From Abditibacteriaceae bacterium (GTDB lineage Bacteria; Armatimonadota; Abditibacteriia; Abditibacteriales; Abditibacteriaceae), in the NCBI GenBank assembly GCA_019239895.1, contig JAFAZH010000004.1, positions 434,001 through 498,000 on the forward strand: a stretch of DNA of 64,000 bases, read 5' to 3'. The translations under genes and the position numbers were made by a program. The notes beneath the pieces were generated by a model. It had not been told where the DNA came from. It worked only from the letters and a program-made list of their open reading frames with translations, and searched no databases. Positions 45,526 through 55,200 of the stretch are shown in pieces. Each line of letters opens with the position of its first letter. Position 1 is the stretch's first letter.

Positions 45526-45631
45526 ATTGCGGATTGTAGATTGCAGATTGCGGATTATTAAAGCCGCGCCTCATGCTGGCGTGCTGAAGTTACAATTCTA
45601 ATCCGCAATCGTTAATCCGAAATCCGCAATT
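45526..45631. repeat. Inverted-repeat element (GATTGCGGATT arms), copy 2
   Basis: The arms ATTGCGGATTGTAGATTGCA and AATCCGCAATCGTTAATCCG flank core CCGCGCCTCATGCTGGCGTG followed by CTGAAGTTAC, homologous to copy 1. Confidence 0.75.
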
Positions 45632-45635
45632 GTTC

Positions 45636-45710
45636 TGGCGGGAGTGAGGGGAATTGAACCCCCGTTTGCGGAGCGACAGTCCGCTGTCATAACCATTAGA
45701 CCACACCCCC
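45636..45710 (-). tRNA. tRNA-Asp(GTC)
   Basis: Anticodon loop CTGTCGC in a GCGGA/TCCGC stem; acceptor GGGGGTG/CACTCCC; G73 and CCA encoded. First tRNA of the array in the transcription direction. Confidence 0.92.
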
Positions 45711-45774
45711 TGATTCTGTTAATTCTCCCCGTGTTATTCCTTTGATTGTGATGCAATGAACTCGATACAACCCA

Positions 45775-45815
45775 AACAAAAAGCCCGCTGTCGGAAACCT
45801 TCTCGACAGCGGGCT
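45775..45815 (-). terminator. Rho-independent terminator of the 67-aa gene
   Basis: On the minus strand AGCCCGCTGTCG and CGACAGCGGGCT form a 12-bp stem, followed by TTTTTGTTT. It lies 21 nt after the stop at 45837 and separates that gene from the tRNA array. Confidence 0.9.
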
Positions 45816-45836
45816 GGGAATTGCTTGGGAGTTACT

Positions 45837-46040
45837 TTACGTTAAAGACTCCTGGTTATTCCTGACTCTCTGTGAAGAAGGTGCTGCGCTCCGCTTATTA
45901 TCGTTTACTGAGGCATTAAACGTGGGGTAATAGCCCTGATCGCCAGACGCGACAGCACACGGGAACTGCCCACCCGCAATCATCGCGGCGGCTGATCCTG
46001 ATGTTGGTTTGCCGAATTGTGTAAACAATAATTCGCTCAT
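45837..46040 (-). CDS. 67-aa protein of unknown function with complete own transcription unit
   Basis: ATG 46040 follows AAGGAAG by 10 nt; a sigma70-like promoter lies about 55-83 nt upstream and a strong terminator 21 nt downstream, so this small frame is very likely a gene. The N-terminal part MSELLFTQFGKPTSGSAAAM leads into a Gly/Ala/Ser-rich stretch with one Cys (IAGGQFPCAVASGDQGYYP) and a charged, Asn/Arg-rich tail. No signal peptide, membrane helix or known motif is recognised. A precursor peptide or a small regulator are both possible; nothing nearby encodes an obvious modifying enzyme. Confidence 0.6.
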   Translation of the reverse strand: MSELLFTQFGKPTSGSAAAMIAGGQFPCAVASGDQGYYPTFNASVNDNKRSAAPSSQRVRNNQESLT

Positions 46041-46094
46041 TGAAGTCTGGCTTCCTTTCCTGCCTCGTCAAATTCAAGAAACAGGCGAAAGAGA

Positions 46095-46123
46095 ATCTTA
46101 CTCAAGTCCTAATCTGTCGTCAA
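46095..46123 (-). promoter_or_regulatory. Sigma70-like promoter of the 67-aa gene
   Basis: On the minus strand TTGACG (46123-46118), a 17-nt spacer and TAAGAT (46100-46095). This is near consensus, with an expected leader of about 48 nt. Confidence 0.6.
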
Positions 46124-46129
46124 GACCTT

Positions 46130-46147
46130 TTTCTAAAAATTTAGAAA
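46130..46147. promoter_or_regulatory. 18-bp palindrome upstream of the promoter
   Basis: TTTCTAAA-AA-TTTAGAAA, perfect, ending 6 nt upstream of the -35 hexamer. It may be an operator or activator site, or an AT-rich UP element. Confidence 0.5.
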
Positions 46148-46248
46148 TTTTTCTCTTGCTCAATCGGCGTCACATGACGCCCGCTCATTAAGTCAGGCTC
46201 CCAATAATTATGAGCAAAACGAAAATTATTTTCTGGCACGAGAAGAGC

Positions 46249-46254
46249 TATAAT
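46249..46254 (+). promoter_or_regulatory. -10 box for the 68-aa coiled-coil gene
   Basis: TATAAT, 40 nt before ATG 46295, with GGAGG between. The -35 region (AT-rich, around 46226) is not consensus. Confidence 0.4.
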
Positions 46255-46294
46255 TTGAGGTAAAGTGCAAAACAACAATTTGGAGGTAACGGTC

Positions 46295-46501
46295 ATGCAG
46301 GAATCCATACCACAATCTGGCGACAATCTAACGAACGAGCAAGCAGCCAGCAACCAACAGACTGCGGGGCAGACGTTAGAAGAACGTGTAGCAGCCCTGG
46401 AAGCAGAAGTCGCGCGTATCAAAGCTGAGTTGCGCACCGATACCCTTCAGGCGACAGCCTATCGGCCTGATAATGCTCTCTTACCTGGCGCTGGCGTTTA
46501 A
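46295..46501 (+). CDS. Small coiled-coil protein of unknown function
   Basis: 68 aa from ATG 46295, with GGAGG 8 nt upstream and a TATAAT further up, so expression is likely. The middle is a short heptad coiled coil (LEERVAALEAEVARIKAEL) between a polar Gln/Asn-rich N-terminus and a tail ending LLPGAGV. Small proteins of this build often oligomerise or act as anti-activators. It is divergent from the 67-aa gene and 51 nt upstream of the glycoside-hydrolase-like gene. Confidence 0.65.
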   Translation: MQESIPQSGDNLTNEQAASNQQTAGQTLEERVAALEAEVARIKAELRTDTLQATAYRPDNALLPGAGV

Positions 46502-46552
46502 TCCTGTCTTTAGAGTTTCCGTTGTCATGGTTTCTACCTGTGGAGTTACCAT

Positions 46553-47926
46553 ATGCTGCACCCGTTCTTCAGCACAGCTTTCTCGTTGATGTCAGCTAGG
46601 AAAGTCCGGTTGGCACTCGTCGCTCTACTGGCGGCCACCGGGCTTATCAGTCAGAATGGCTTAACCCAAGATGGCGTAGCACAGCGTAACACTCCATCAA
46701 TGAATAGCAAACCACTCGTTGGAGCCGCCGCTCGTCAATTTCCTGATACGCGTGACAAGATTGCAATCTTCACCGATCAACTGCCGACTGAACTAACCGA
46801 CGCACAGTGGCACTTTATTTCCACGCACTATATAGGAACACAAAAGATGCCTCGCTCCTGGGCGCGGCACATTCGCCAACTCAATCCGGCCTTTATCATC
46901 TTGCACTATCAACTGGCGTTGGGCATTGGGCCAGCACCATTTCTGGAAGGTGAAAAATGGATCAACGACTTTCCGGCGGTGACACAACATGAAGACTGGT
47001 TTCTGCATGATGATACGGGACATCGTCTCTTGCAACCTGATTGGAAATGGGATGTCATGGACATTCGCTTCCGTGAGGGCAAGCCACAGACCGGGTTTCC
47101 CGATTACTGGCTCAGCACTGCCCTGCAACGAATGCGGGCCAATGAAGACGATGGCTGCTTTGCCGATAGCTATACCCAGGATATTTTGATGAATCAGTTA
47201 AAACCAGGCTTCCGCTGGTTCACCGATGCAGCAGCCAATCAAGCGAACTGGCTACCACAACTCAATCAGTTTGGGGCTTTTTGCGATAGAGGTTTCCATC
47301 AGCAACCGGAGCACTTCTATTATCTGCCAAATCTTGGGGGTATGGTAACGAGTTGGGACAAAACAACCGACCTGTTGGTAGGCGATGGAGGCATGAACGA
47401 GGGCTTCTGCGCCCCTGGCCCGCAAACTTATTTCAGTGTAGGCGATTGGAAATTGCAAATGAGCCGTCTGTTGAATCTGGCCAGCCACGAAAAAATTATT
47501 CTGTGCCAAACCTCGATTAAGGAGACCGACCTCAACCATCGCTGGTTCGTGCTTGGCTCCTACCTCTTGGTCAAGGGAAGGCACTCCTACCTCAACATGA
47601 TGCATCAAAGCAGTCTCGAATGGTATCCCGAATATAACCTCGACCTCGGCCCTTATCAGTCCGAGCCAGTGGCCGATCTTGGAACTTACTGGAACCCAGA
47701 GTGGAAAGTTTTCCGCCGCGATTATGCTAAGGGTATGGTGCTGGTCAATCCAGGTGAAACCGCCATATCTATTCCCGCTTTGGGCCAGACGATGAGCTTG
47801 GTCGAAGCCGCTAGTGGTGGGGCTATCAAAGGTGCAGGCCAAGCGTCAGGAGCATTGAACACCTCGCAGGTGCAGAGCGTAACGATTCCAGCTCACAGCG
47901 CACGCGTGCTGTTGAAAATTCATTAA
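46553..47926 (+). CDS. Secreted putative glycoside hydrolase (GHL15-like)
   Basis: 457 aa with N-terminal signal region (about 15-35: RKVRLALVALLAATGLI). The body resembles hypothetical glycosyl hydrolase family 15 proteins, TIM-barrel enzymes with motifs such as FIILHYQLALG, WDVMDIRFREG, DDGCFADSYTQDI, and a C-terminal beta-sandwich (KGMVLVNPGETAISIPAL...HSARVLLKIH). Acidic residues in DVMDIR and FADSY could be catalytic or structural. ATG 46553 follows GGAG by 8 nt. The substrate is unknown. Confidence 0.65.
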   Translation: MLHPFFSTAFSLMSARKVRLALVALLAATGLISQNGLTQDGVAQRNTPSMNSKPLVGAAARQFPDTRDKIAIFTDQLPTELTDAQWHFISTHYIGTQKMPRSWARHIRQLNPAFIILHYQLALGIGPAPFLEGEKWINDFPAVTQHEDWFLHDDTGHRLLQPDWKWDVMDIRFREGKPQTGFPDYWLSTALQRMRANEDDGCFADSYTQDILMNQLKPGFRWFTDAAANQANWLPQLNQFGAFCDRGFHQQPEHFYYLPNLGGMVTSWDKTTDLLVGDGGMNEGFCAPGPQTYFSVGDWKLQMSRLLNLASHEKIILCQTSIKETDLNHRWFVLGSYLLVKGRHSYLNMMHQSSLEWYPEYNLDLGPYQSEPVADLGTYWNPEWKVFRRDYAKGMVLVNPGETAISIPALGQTMSLVEAASGGAIKGAGQASGALNTSQVQSVTIPAHSARVLLKIH

Positions 47927-48133
47927 GCATTTTGCACCTCGCATCGCCGCGAATTGGGTGCCCCTCCACATCACATCCTTCATCACCGGCCTACCTCAGG
48001 TCATGGAAGCGACCGTTGTACTGCAAGAAACGAAATAACCCCACTGTAACTTCACTCAATCGAAGTGGTCGTAGCAACGATGCGGATCGTTTGAAATTAA
48101 CCTGCAACGATGCTCTGACCCATCCATAAAAAT

Positions 48134-48170
48134 AACAGCGGCGGCTCCCTAATTAGAGCCGCCGCTGTTT
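48134..48170. terminator. Stem-loop terminator between convergent genes
   Basis: A perfect 14-bp stem (AACAGCGGCGGCTC / GAGCCGCCGCTGTT) with an 8-nt loop. It serves the glycoside-hydrolase-like gene and the convergent Calx-beta gene. The rest of 47927-48246 shows no gene. Confidence 0.88.
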
Positions 48171-48246
48171 CTCAAGTGCAATTTATACCTCATCGCTCTA
48201 CCCATCCATGAAGTTAGCCGACGACGTGCAACTCACCAGCCGCTGT

Positions 48247-48543
48247 TCATGGATTTGGCCCATTAAGCAGATAGCTATCGTAGACCACTGGTTTTGTGAT
48301 GATGTTAGGGGTTTGGAATTGAATGTCGAAACTCACAAGTTCACCGGGTCGCAGTTGTCCATCGCCGCCCAGATTAAACTCAATATAGGGAGTGCCAGCC
48401 GGCATAATGATGGGGCCAGTAAACTGGTCATAACCCACCACCCAGGAGCGTGAAGTCGTTCCTGATGCATTAAGAACTTTGACTCCGTCTGGTAAGTCCC
48501 AGAGTGCAAGTACGATAGGACTAGAATAGACGGCTCCCCTCAC
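48247..48543 (-). pseudogene. C-terminal fragment of the Calx-beta giant protein (frame 3)
   Basis: 98 listed residues; the frame is open further upstream, where it reads RGGPIIATNPQGTRFKQTTT before the nominal Met. The domain (SSPIVLALWDLPDGVKVLNA...LGGDGQLRPGELVSFDIQF) resembles a common C-terminal beta-sandwich of large secreted proteins. No promoter or ribosome-binding site is needed: it continues the upstream fragment after a frame change near 48610-48645. Confidence 0.75.
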
Positions 48544-48554
48544 CGATTCATTAA

Positions 48555-49232
48555 CTAATGTTGTGGTCTGCTTGAAACGTGTGCCTTGTGGATTCGTGGC
48601 AATGATTGGGCCACCTCGAAAATCCAGACTTGTGGATTAACACGCTCATAAATCGTCCCTTGCGCCACATCGCGGCCTAAGAGGAGCGGTGACCTGGGCG
48701 CAGTGACACTAGGGTCTAATAACCGTACTTTAATGGTCTCCGGTTCTTCCCCTGGGATGCGGTCATTCAGCGCAGTCAGGACGATATTAAATTCCGTCTG
48801 ATTGGGAGCTATCGTTATGAACAGGTGATCCAAGCCGCGGTTCTCTCCAACATCAACTGCATAATCCTCCCCAGTAACGGTTCCACCCTCTATGTCAAAC
48901 TGCATTTCAACGGGATAGGGAACGGGTTTATCCAATCGAACCTTGAAGACCAGTCGGTCACCTTCATAGGCTGAGGCATCCTCAATGCTGACGCGCGGCT
49001 GGTCGTTATCACGAATAAATATATGGGCTTCAGGAGGCGTGCCAAAGACATTGGTCAGGCGCACTTTGAAGTCCTCTAAGCCCAGGTAACCATATTCAAA
49101 AACCTGATCACCCACAATCGGCACGGCAATAGGCTTGGAAGTCTCACCGGGAGCAAACGTGATATTGCCGGTACGTGATAGATAATCGGTATTTGGATGG
49201 GCATCTCCAACGGTACCGGTCAAGTTCTCCAC
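48555..49232 (-). pseudogene. Penultimate fragment of the Calx-beta giant protein (frame 2)
   Basis: 225 aa. It begins inside a Calx-beta repeat whose first half ends the 2825-residue frame: before the listed Met the frame reads STVPRTFSYETVENLTG. It then contains a Calx-beta end (ITFAPGETSKPIAVPIVGDQ) and one more complete repeat (RVSIEDASAYEGDRLVFKVR). The change from the upstream frame occurs at a C4 run near 49258-49265. One lost or gained base would join them. Confidence 0.78.
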
Positions 49233-52200
49233 CGTCTCGTACGAAAACGTGCGTGGGACGGTCGAGGGGCGCGATAGCGCAGCGTCACTACGGCATCTTG
49301 GGTTCCACTGTCGCCTTCGTCCACGGTAACTTCTGCCGGGCTGAAAGAGGGCGTCGGGCCATCACTGTCTATGATGGTAACAGGCACACTGCCCTGGGTA
49401 ATCTTGGCTCCAACAGCATCCGATAACGTCATATTGAAGGTCTCATCCGGCTCTTCCCTATTATCCACAGGAATTTGCATCGTGACAGTTTGAGAGCGTG
49501 GGCCGCCTGGCTGGAAAGTAAGTGTGCCACTGGTCACCGGGTAGTCACTCCCCGGAGTTGCCGTGCCACCTCCAGCTAAGTAATGCACGCTCACAGGATT
49601 TACAATGTTACCCGTGTAACCTATATAGAACAGCACTGTGCCACCTTCTCGCAGTTTAGTGGGGCTGGTGGAAGGCGTAACGCTAAACTTCGCGGCGTTA
49701 TCATCCACTACGGTAATGAATTGATCGCCAATCAGGTCAGCGACAGGCTTCAGAGGATTCGTGCTTTCTCGTGCGATACGGGCACGGATGCGCACCGATT
49801 TATCGCCATCTGCAACGTTATCCGGCACGGCAGCAATCGGGAACGTCACTGAGGTCGCCGTGCGGCTAAATGTCACTGAGGATGGCACTGTCGCCGAGTT
49901 CGGATCGCTACTGGTCAAAGTTGCTATCTCCGGCGCACCACTATAATTGCGGCGCAGAGTCGCTGTGGCGGCATTGGCCCCCGCATCTTCATGGATAATA
50001 AGCGGGTTAATGGTCAACGTGAGTGATGGCACATCATTGTCAGTGACCTGTGCGGTCGCCGTTGCTGAAGAAATATCATTCGTATTGGGTGTCACAGTAA
50101 ATGTCACTGTTTTGGTTCCATCATCCAGAGCGTCATCCACAGCCTGCACAGGTATTGTGAGATCAAGACTATTATCAGCAAAGGTGCGGGTAGCATTATT
50201 CGCTGCGATCACCGCTTCCGTCGTGTCACTGCTGGTGACAGTAACGCTCACGACCGCACCGAAGAAATTACGATGGACAACCACGTTTGCAGCTCCAGCC
50301 CCCGCGCCCTCACTGAAGACTGCCGGTTCAACCTGTGCCGTCAGACGACGGGTGTCATTGTCCGTTACTTTTACGGTGGCCGTAGCACTGGCGAAGCCGC
50401 TGCTGCTGGCAGTAATCGTTGTGGTCAGTGGGCCATCCACGAAGTCGTTGTCCGTTGCCCCGATGTCGAAGCTGGCTGAAGTTGCTCCGGCGGGGATGGT
50501 GACACTGCCGGGCACTATCGCTTTGCCGGGATCATCCACAGCCAGAGCAACCTGTAACGGCTGCGTGGTAGATGCAACGCGCGTCACCGTGCCACGGGCG
50601 GCATTGGCTCCGGCATTCTCCGCAAAACTCGCGGGGCTAACGCCTAAAGTGAGATGGGGAGCATCATCATCCAGCACATGCACGACAATGCTAGCCGGGG
50701 CATAGCCTTGTGAATGCACCGTAATGGTCACATCCTGAGTGCCATCTATGAGACTGTCATTCTTGGCTTTGAGTTGGAAAGTTCCTCTGTAGCGTGTCGG
50801 AGTGGAAGACATCGAGTTAGGATAGTTACCGCTGAATACCAGACGAAGGCTGCTGGGTACATTCGGTACCTTCTCGACCTGGGTGGTGTCGCTGATCGTG
50901 ATGGAAGCGGTTATGAATCGGTTAGACGAATTGTCCCTACCAAAATCCTCAGGAGTTGGGATCTGGCTCGATTCAACTGTCACCGTGGCAGTGTTGGCAC
51001 CATTAGTTCCCGGCGCTTCGCTCAGGGTGTTGTGGTCAATCGTTACCCGCAAGGTCGGCGGCTCGTCATCGTGTACCACCAGGAATGCGGTATCTGGCTG
51101 ACAATTGTCAGCCGAGGCGTTGATGGCAACGACCTGATCACCATCGCTGACTCTATTATCCACCACGTGCGCATGGAAGGTGGTCTGAAGGCTACGCGCA
51201 GGAATCGTCACCGTTTGCGGCACCGTGACCTTTTGCTGCCCTGGATCACCTTGCACCACCGCCTGAAGCCGCACCGTGACCGCCGCTGTCGTGGAGAGCG
51301 TTGACCCTGGCCTGGAACTGGATAGCTTCACTGTGCCAGTAATGGGAGCCGTTCTGTCTTCATCTATGGATCGCTCATTGAGATGAACAGTGAGAACAGG
51401 GGAATTCAAATCATAGTCTCTCACTTCAACAGTATCAGAACCGGGAAGATAACTGGTGGCACTGGCCGTTAGCATTACAGTGTGGCTGCCGGTGACATCA
51501 TTGGTGAGACGATCATCGGTCGGCACAAAGTACAAACCCGTAAGGTCGTCAGGTGAAGTCGTAGTGCGACCCCGCGGAATCTGAATTCTAAAGGTGCCGT
51601 CCGGTTGAGGTGTAATCTCCACGAAATGCGCCTGATTATCCCTTTGGCTTTTTTTAAAAATCTTACCAATGGGCGAGGCATTATTGGACGGATTAGCACT
51701 GTCTGCGGTCAGCGTGAGAGTCACGTCCAAGTCGTCATGCGTTGAGCCACTACGCTGCACCGTAAACGGGACACCGCTTGCGGCTGGGTTTGCTGAGCCT
51801 CCGCTACCTGTGCCTTCACTCACGACATCTCTGGCAAAGGAGACTGTCAGTCGTGGCGAGTTGGCATCACGGATGGTGACCACCGCTGTTTGTCGTCCTA
51901 AAACCACGCCCGTGCTGGGATTGGACAGGATCACGTTAAAGGTTTCGTCTGATTCGGCCAGGTCATCATCGAGTGCCCTGATGGTAAAGCTCTTGGAAGT
52001 TTCACCAGGCGCAAAAGTGAGGGTGCCGGAAGCGGCCACATAATCGCTGCCCGCGTGCGCCGTGTTATCCTGCGTGGCATAGCGCACCGTAACCGGGGCG
52101 GACGCTGCGCCTTCAAGTTGGACGTTAATCGCAACCTCGTTATCCAAGGTGTCGGAACTGGTTGCAGGCTTCTCATTGACCAAATAAGTGGCTGATGCCA

Positions 52201-55200
52201 GACCCAGGCGAAGATCATCATTGACAATCGTGCCCGTGCCCTCTGCATCCTTGATGAACACTCCCGTTGCACGGGAGAGAAGCACCAGGAATCGTTCATC
52301 CGGTTCCGGCGTGCTGTCACCAATGATGGGCACCGTTATTGTCTTGGAGGTTTGGCCCGGTGCGAAGGTAAGGTCGCCACTCATCGAACGGTAATCCACA
52401 TCCGGGGTGGCGAAGGTGTTACTGGTGGCTCCCTCCGTTTGATAATGCACCGTGACATTCTTGATGGAAGTGGATTCCTGGCCAGCCTCATTGACTAGCC
52501 GCACTGTAAAGATCGCATTCTTAATGCCGCTGTTGCCTTCAGTGATAGAGACATCATTAATGGAAAGGCGTGGGCTGGGATCATCTGACGTAATGGTGCC
52601 AACGGCCTGACCATGCAATAGCACCACATTCGCTCCTGGGGGCAGGCTCAGGTTCACCAGGAATGTCTCATCGCCTTCGTCGAAGGTATCGCCTTTGACT
52701 GCGACCACAATGGGCTTAGAGGTTTCGCCAGGAGCAAAGCGTAAAGTGCCCTGAGTGGCGATATAATCAGTTCCCGCTGTAGCCGGGTTCGTCGTGTTGG
52801 TGGCAGTGGCAGTGGCATTGGCGGTGGCATAATTCACCGTCACAACTCTGCCGCTAGCTGCCGAGAGGGTAACGTTAAAGGTCATGTTGGTGGTGCCCGT
52901 GTTACCTTCGGCCACAGAAGCGTCGGCGATGGAGACGGTGGGCGTGTCATCATTATCCACAATCGTGCCCACGCCCTGGCCATGAGCCAGCGTCGCGTTA
53001 ACCGGCGTGCCTAAGTTGACGAAGAAGGTTTCGTTATCTTCGTCGAGGTTATCATCATGCACTAAAACGGAAATGGTCTTGGTGTCTTCACCAGGGGCGA
53101 AAGTCAGCGAACCCTGGGTGAATTCATAATCGGCTCCTGACGTGGCCGGATTAGTGGTGCCATTGGCCGTGCTGTAATTCACCCGCACCGTGCGTGCGCT
53201 GACAGTGGACAAATTGACCGTGAATGTCGCTCGCACCGTTTCAGCACTGCCTTCAGTGACTCTGGTATCATTGATAGAGAGCGTTGGCGGCGCATCATTA
53301 TCTATAATCAGGCAGGTGGCGAAATCTACGTCTCTGGTGCCCAGACGCGGCGACCTGGTGACGGACTTGCTGTCTATGGCTGTCGCTTTGGCCTTATGTG
53401 CGATGCTCAAAGGTTGGCTGGGGCTGGATAGCACCAGGAAGAAAGTTTCATTTGGCTCATCAATCGCATCACCCAGAACGGGAATGCTGATGTTTTTACG
53501 GGTCTCGCCAGGATTAAAAGTCACTGTGCCCGCGAGGGCTTCGTAGTCTATGTTTTCCTCAGCCGTGCCTTCCTGCGTTGCATAATTCACGCTAATTCGC
53601 TGTGTGCTGGGGGCCGAGAGACGCACGGTGAAGATGGCATTAACTGGTGTGGTATCGCCTTCGGTAACCAAGACATTGTTAATGGAGATTTCTGGTGCAT
53701 TCGGATCGGTAGAGATAGGCGTTGGCGTCGGTGTGGTTGGCGTGGTGCTGGCATCATTGTCTATGATCGTTAACACAGCGGTGTTGGGCGTGCCCAGAGT
53801 ACTGCCGCCGGTGGGTGTTGACAGCGCGAGATTGATCGTCTCGTTGCTCTCTACGAGGGTATCATCCGTGATAGGAATCACGAAACTCTTTAAGGACGTA
53901 TCACCATTGGCCCAAGTGAGCGTGCCAGAGACCGCCGTGTAGTCGGAGCCAGCCACCGCAGTGCCGTTGGACGTTGCATAGTTCACGGAGACGCTGCCAT
54001 CGCTGCCGCCCGCACGGGTGACAAAGACCGTAATGCTGCTGCCATTTTCACCAATGCTGTAATTGCTGGAACTATATTGCAGCGTGCCAGGTTGCGGGTT
54101 GGAAGTCGTGGAGTCATCATTAAGAATCGTAGCCGTGCCTTGCGCGCGGCTGATGGTCGCATTGGTGGGATTATTGAGGTTCACCACAAACGTTTCATTG
54201 GGTTCAACGGCGGTCTCGCCAACAACCGGCACAACTATCGCTTTGGTAGTTTCACCCGGATTGAACGTGAGGATACCCGAAGTGGGAGTATAGTCACTGC
54301 CCGCCGTCGCAGGATTCACCGTGCCATCGGCAGTGGAGTAATTGACGGTAATCGTTTGCGAACTGGGAGCGGACAGACTCACCACAAAATTGAACGGGGT
54401 CGTGCCACTGTTGCCTTCGGTGAGGCTAATGTCATTGATGGAGATGGTAGGTGGCGTTGGTGGTGCTGTGCTATCGTTGTCTACAATGGTAAGAACTGCC
54501 GTACTCGGTGTACCAAACGTGCTACCGTTGGTGGGGTTAGACAAGACAAGATTGACGGTCTCATCGCCTTCGTTGAGCGCATCATCAATGATCGGCACGT
54601 TGAAGCTCTTGGGGGCCGTATCTCCATTATTCCAGGTGAGCGTGCCGGATGCGGCGGAGTAGTCGCTGCCAGCCGTCGCCGTGCCATTGGAGGTGGTGTA
54701 GTTCACGGAGGTGGCTGCATCGCCGGTGCGTGTCACGGTGATAGTGGCCGTGCCGCCGTTCTCGGCAATGCTATAGTTAGCGACGCTAAATTGAATAGTG
54801 CCAGCCCCAAAGTCATCGTTGGTAATCGTACCCGCACCTTGATTATCCGCGAGGGTCGCATTGGTCGGGTTGGCTAGGTTCACAGTGAAGGTTTCATTTG
54901 GCTCATTAGCGGTATCGCCATTAACCTGCACAGTAATAGTCTTGGAGGTTTCCCCGGCGTTAAAGGTGAGGGTGCCATTGGTTGAGGTATAGTCGCTGCC
55001 TGCCGAAGCAGTGCCGTCGGCGGTGGCATAAGCCACACTGACGCTCTGGCCGCTGGCCGTGGAGAGATTGACCGTAAAGGTAAAGTTAGTAATGCCGCTG
55101 TTGCCTTCGTCCTGCGTGACATCATTGATGCTCAGCGTTGGCAGCGGGTCGTTATCCACAATGGTCAACGTCGCCGGATTGTTCGCGCCAATGATCGCGC

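Noticed and set aside
46141-46437. 98-aa minus-strand frame opposite the coiled-coil gene
   Set aside because: It covers the divergent promoter region and the plus gene with better start signals; its translation is Arg/Ser/Cys-rich without known features.
48247-49270. Programmed ribosomal frameshifting in the giant Calx-beta gene
   Set aside because: Neither site shows a slippery heptamer with a following pseudoknot, and two independent events would be needed; indels or decay are simpler.
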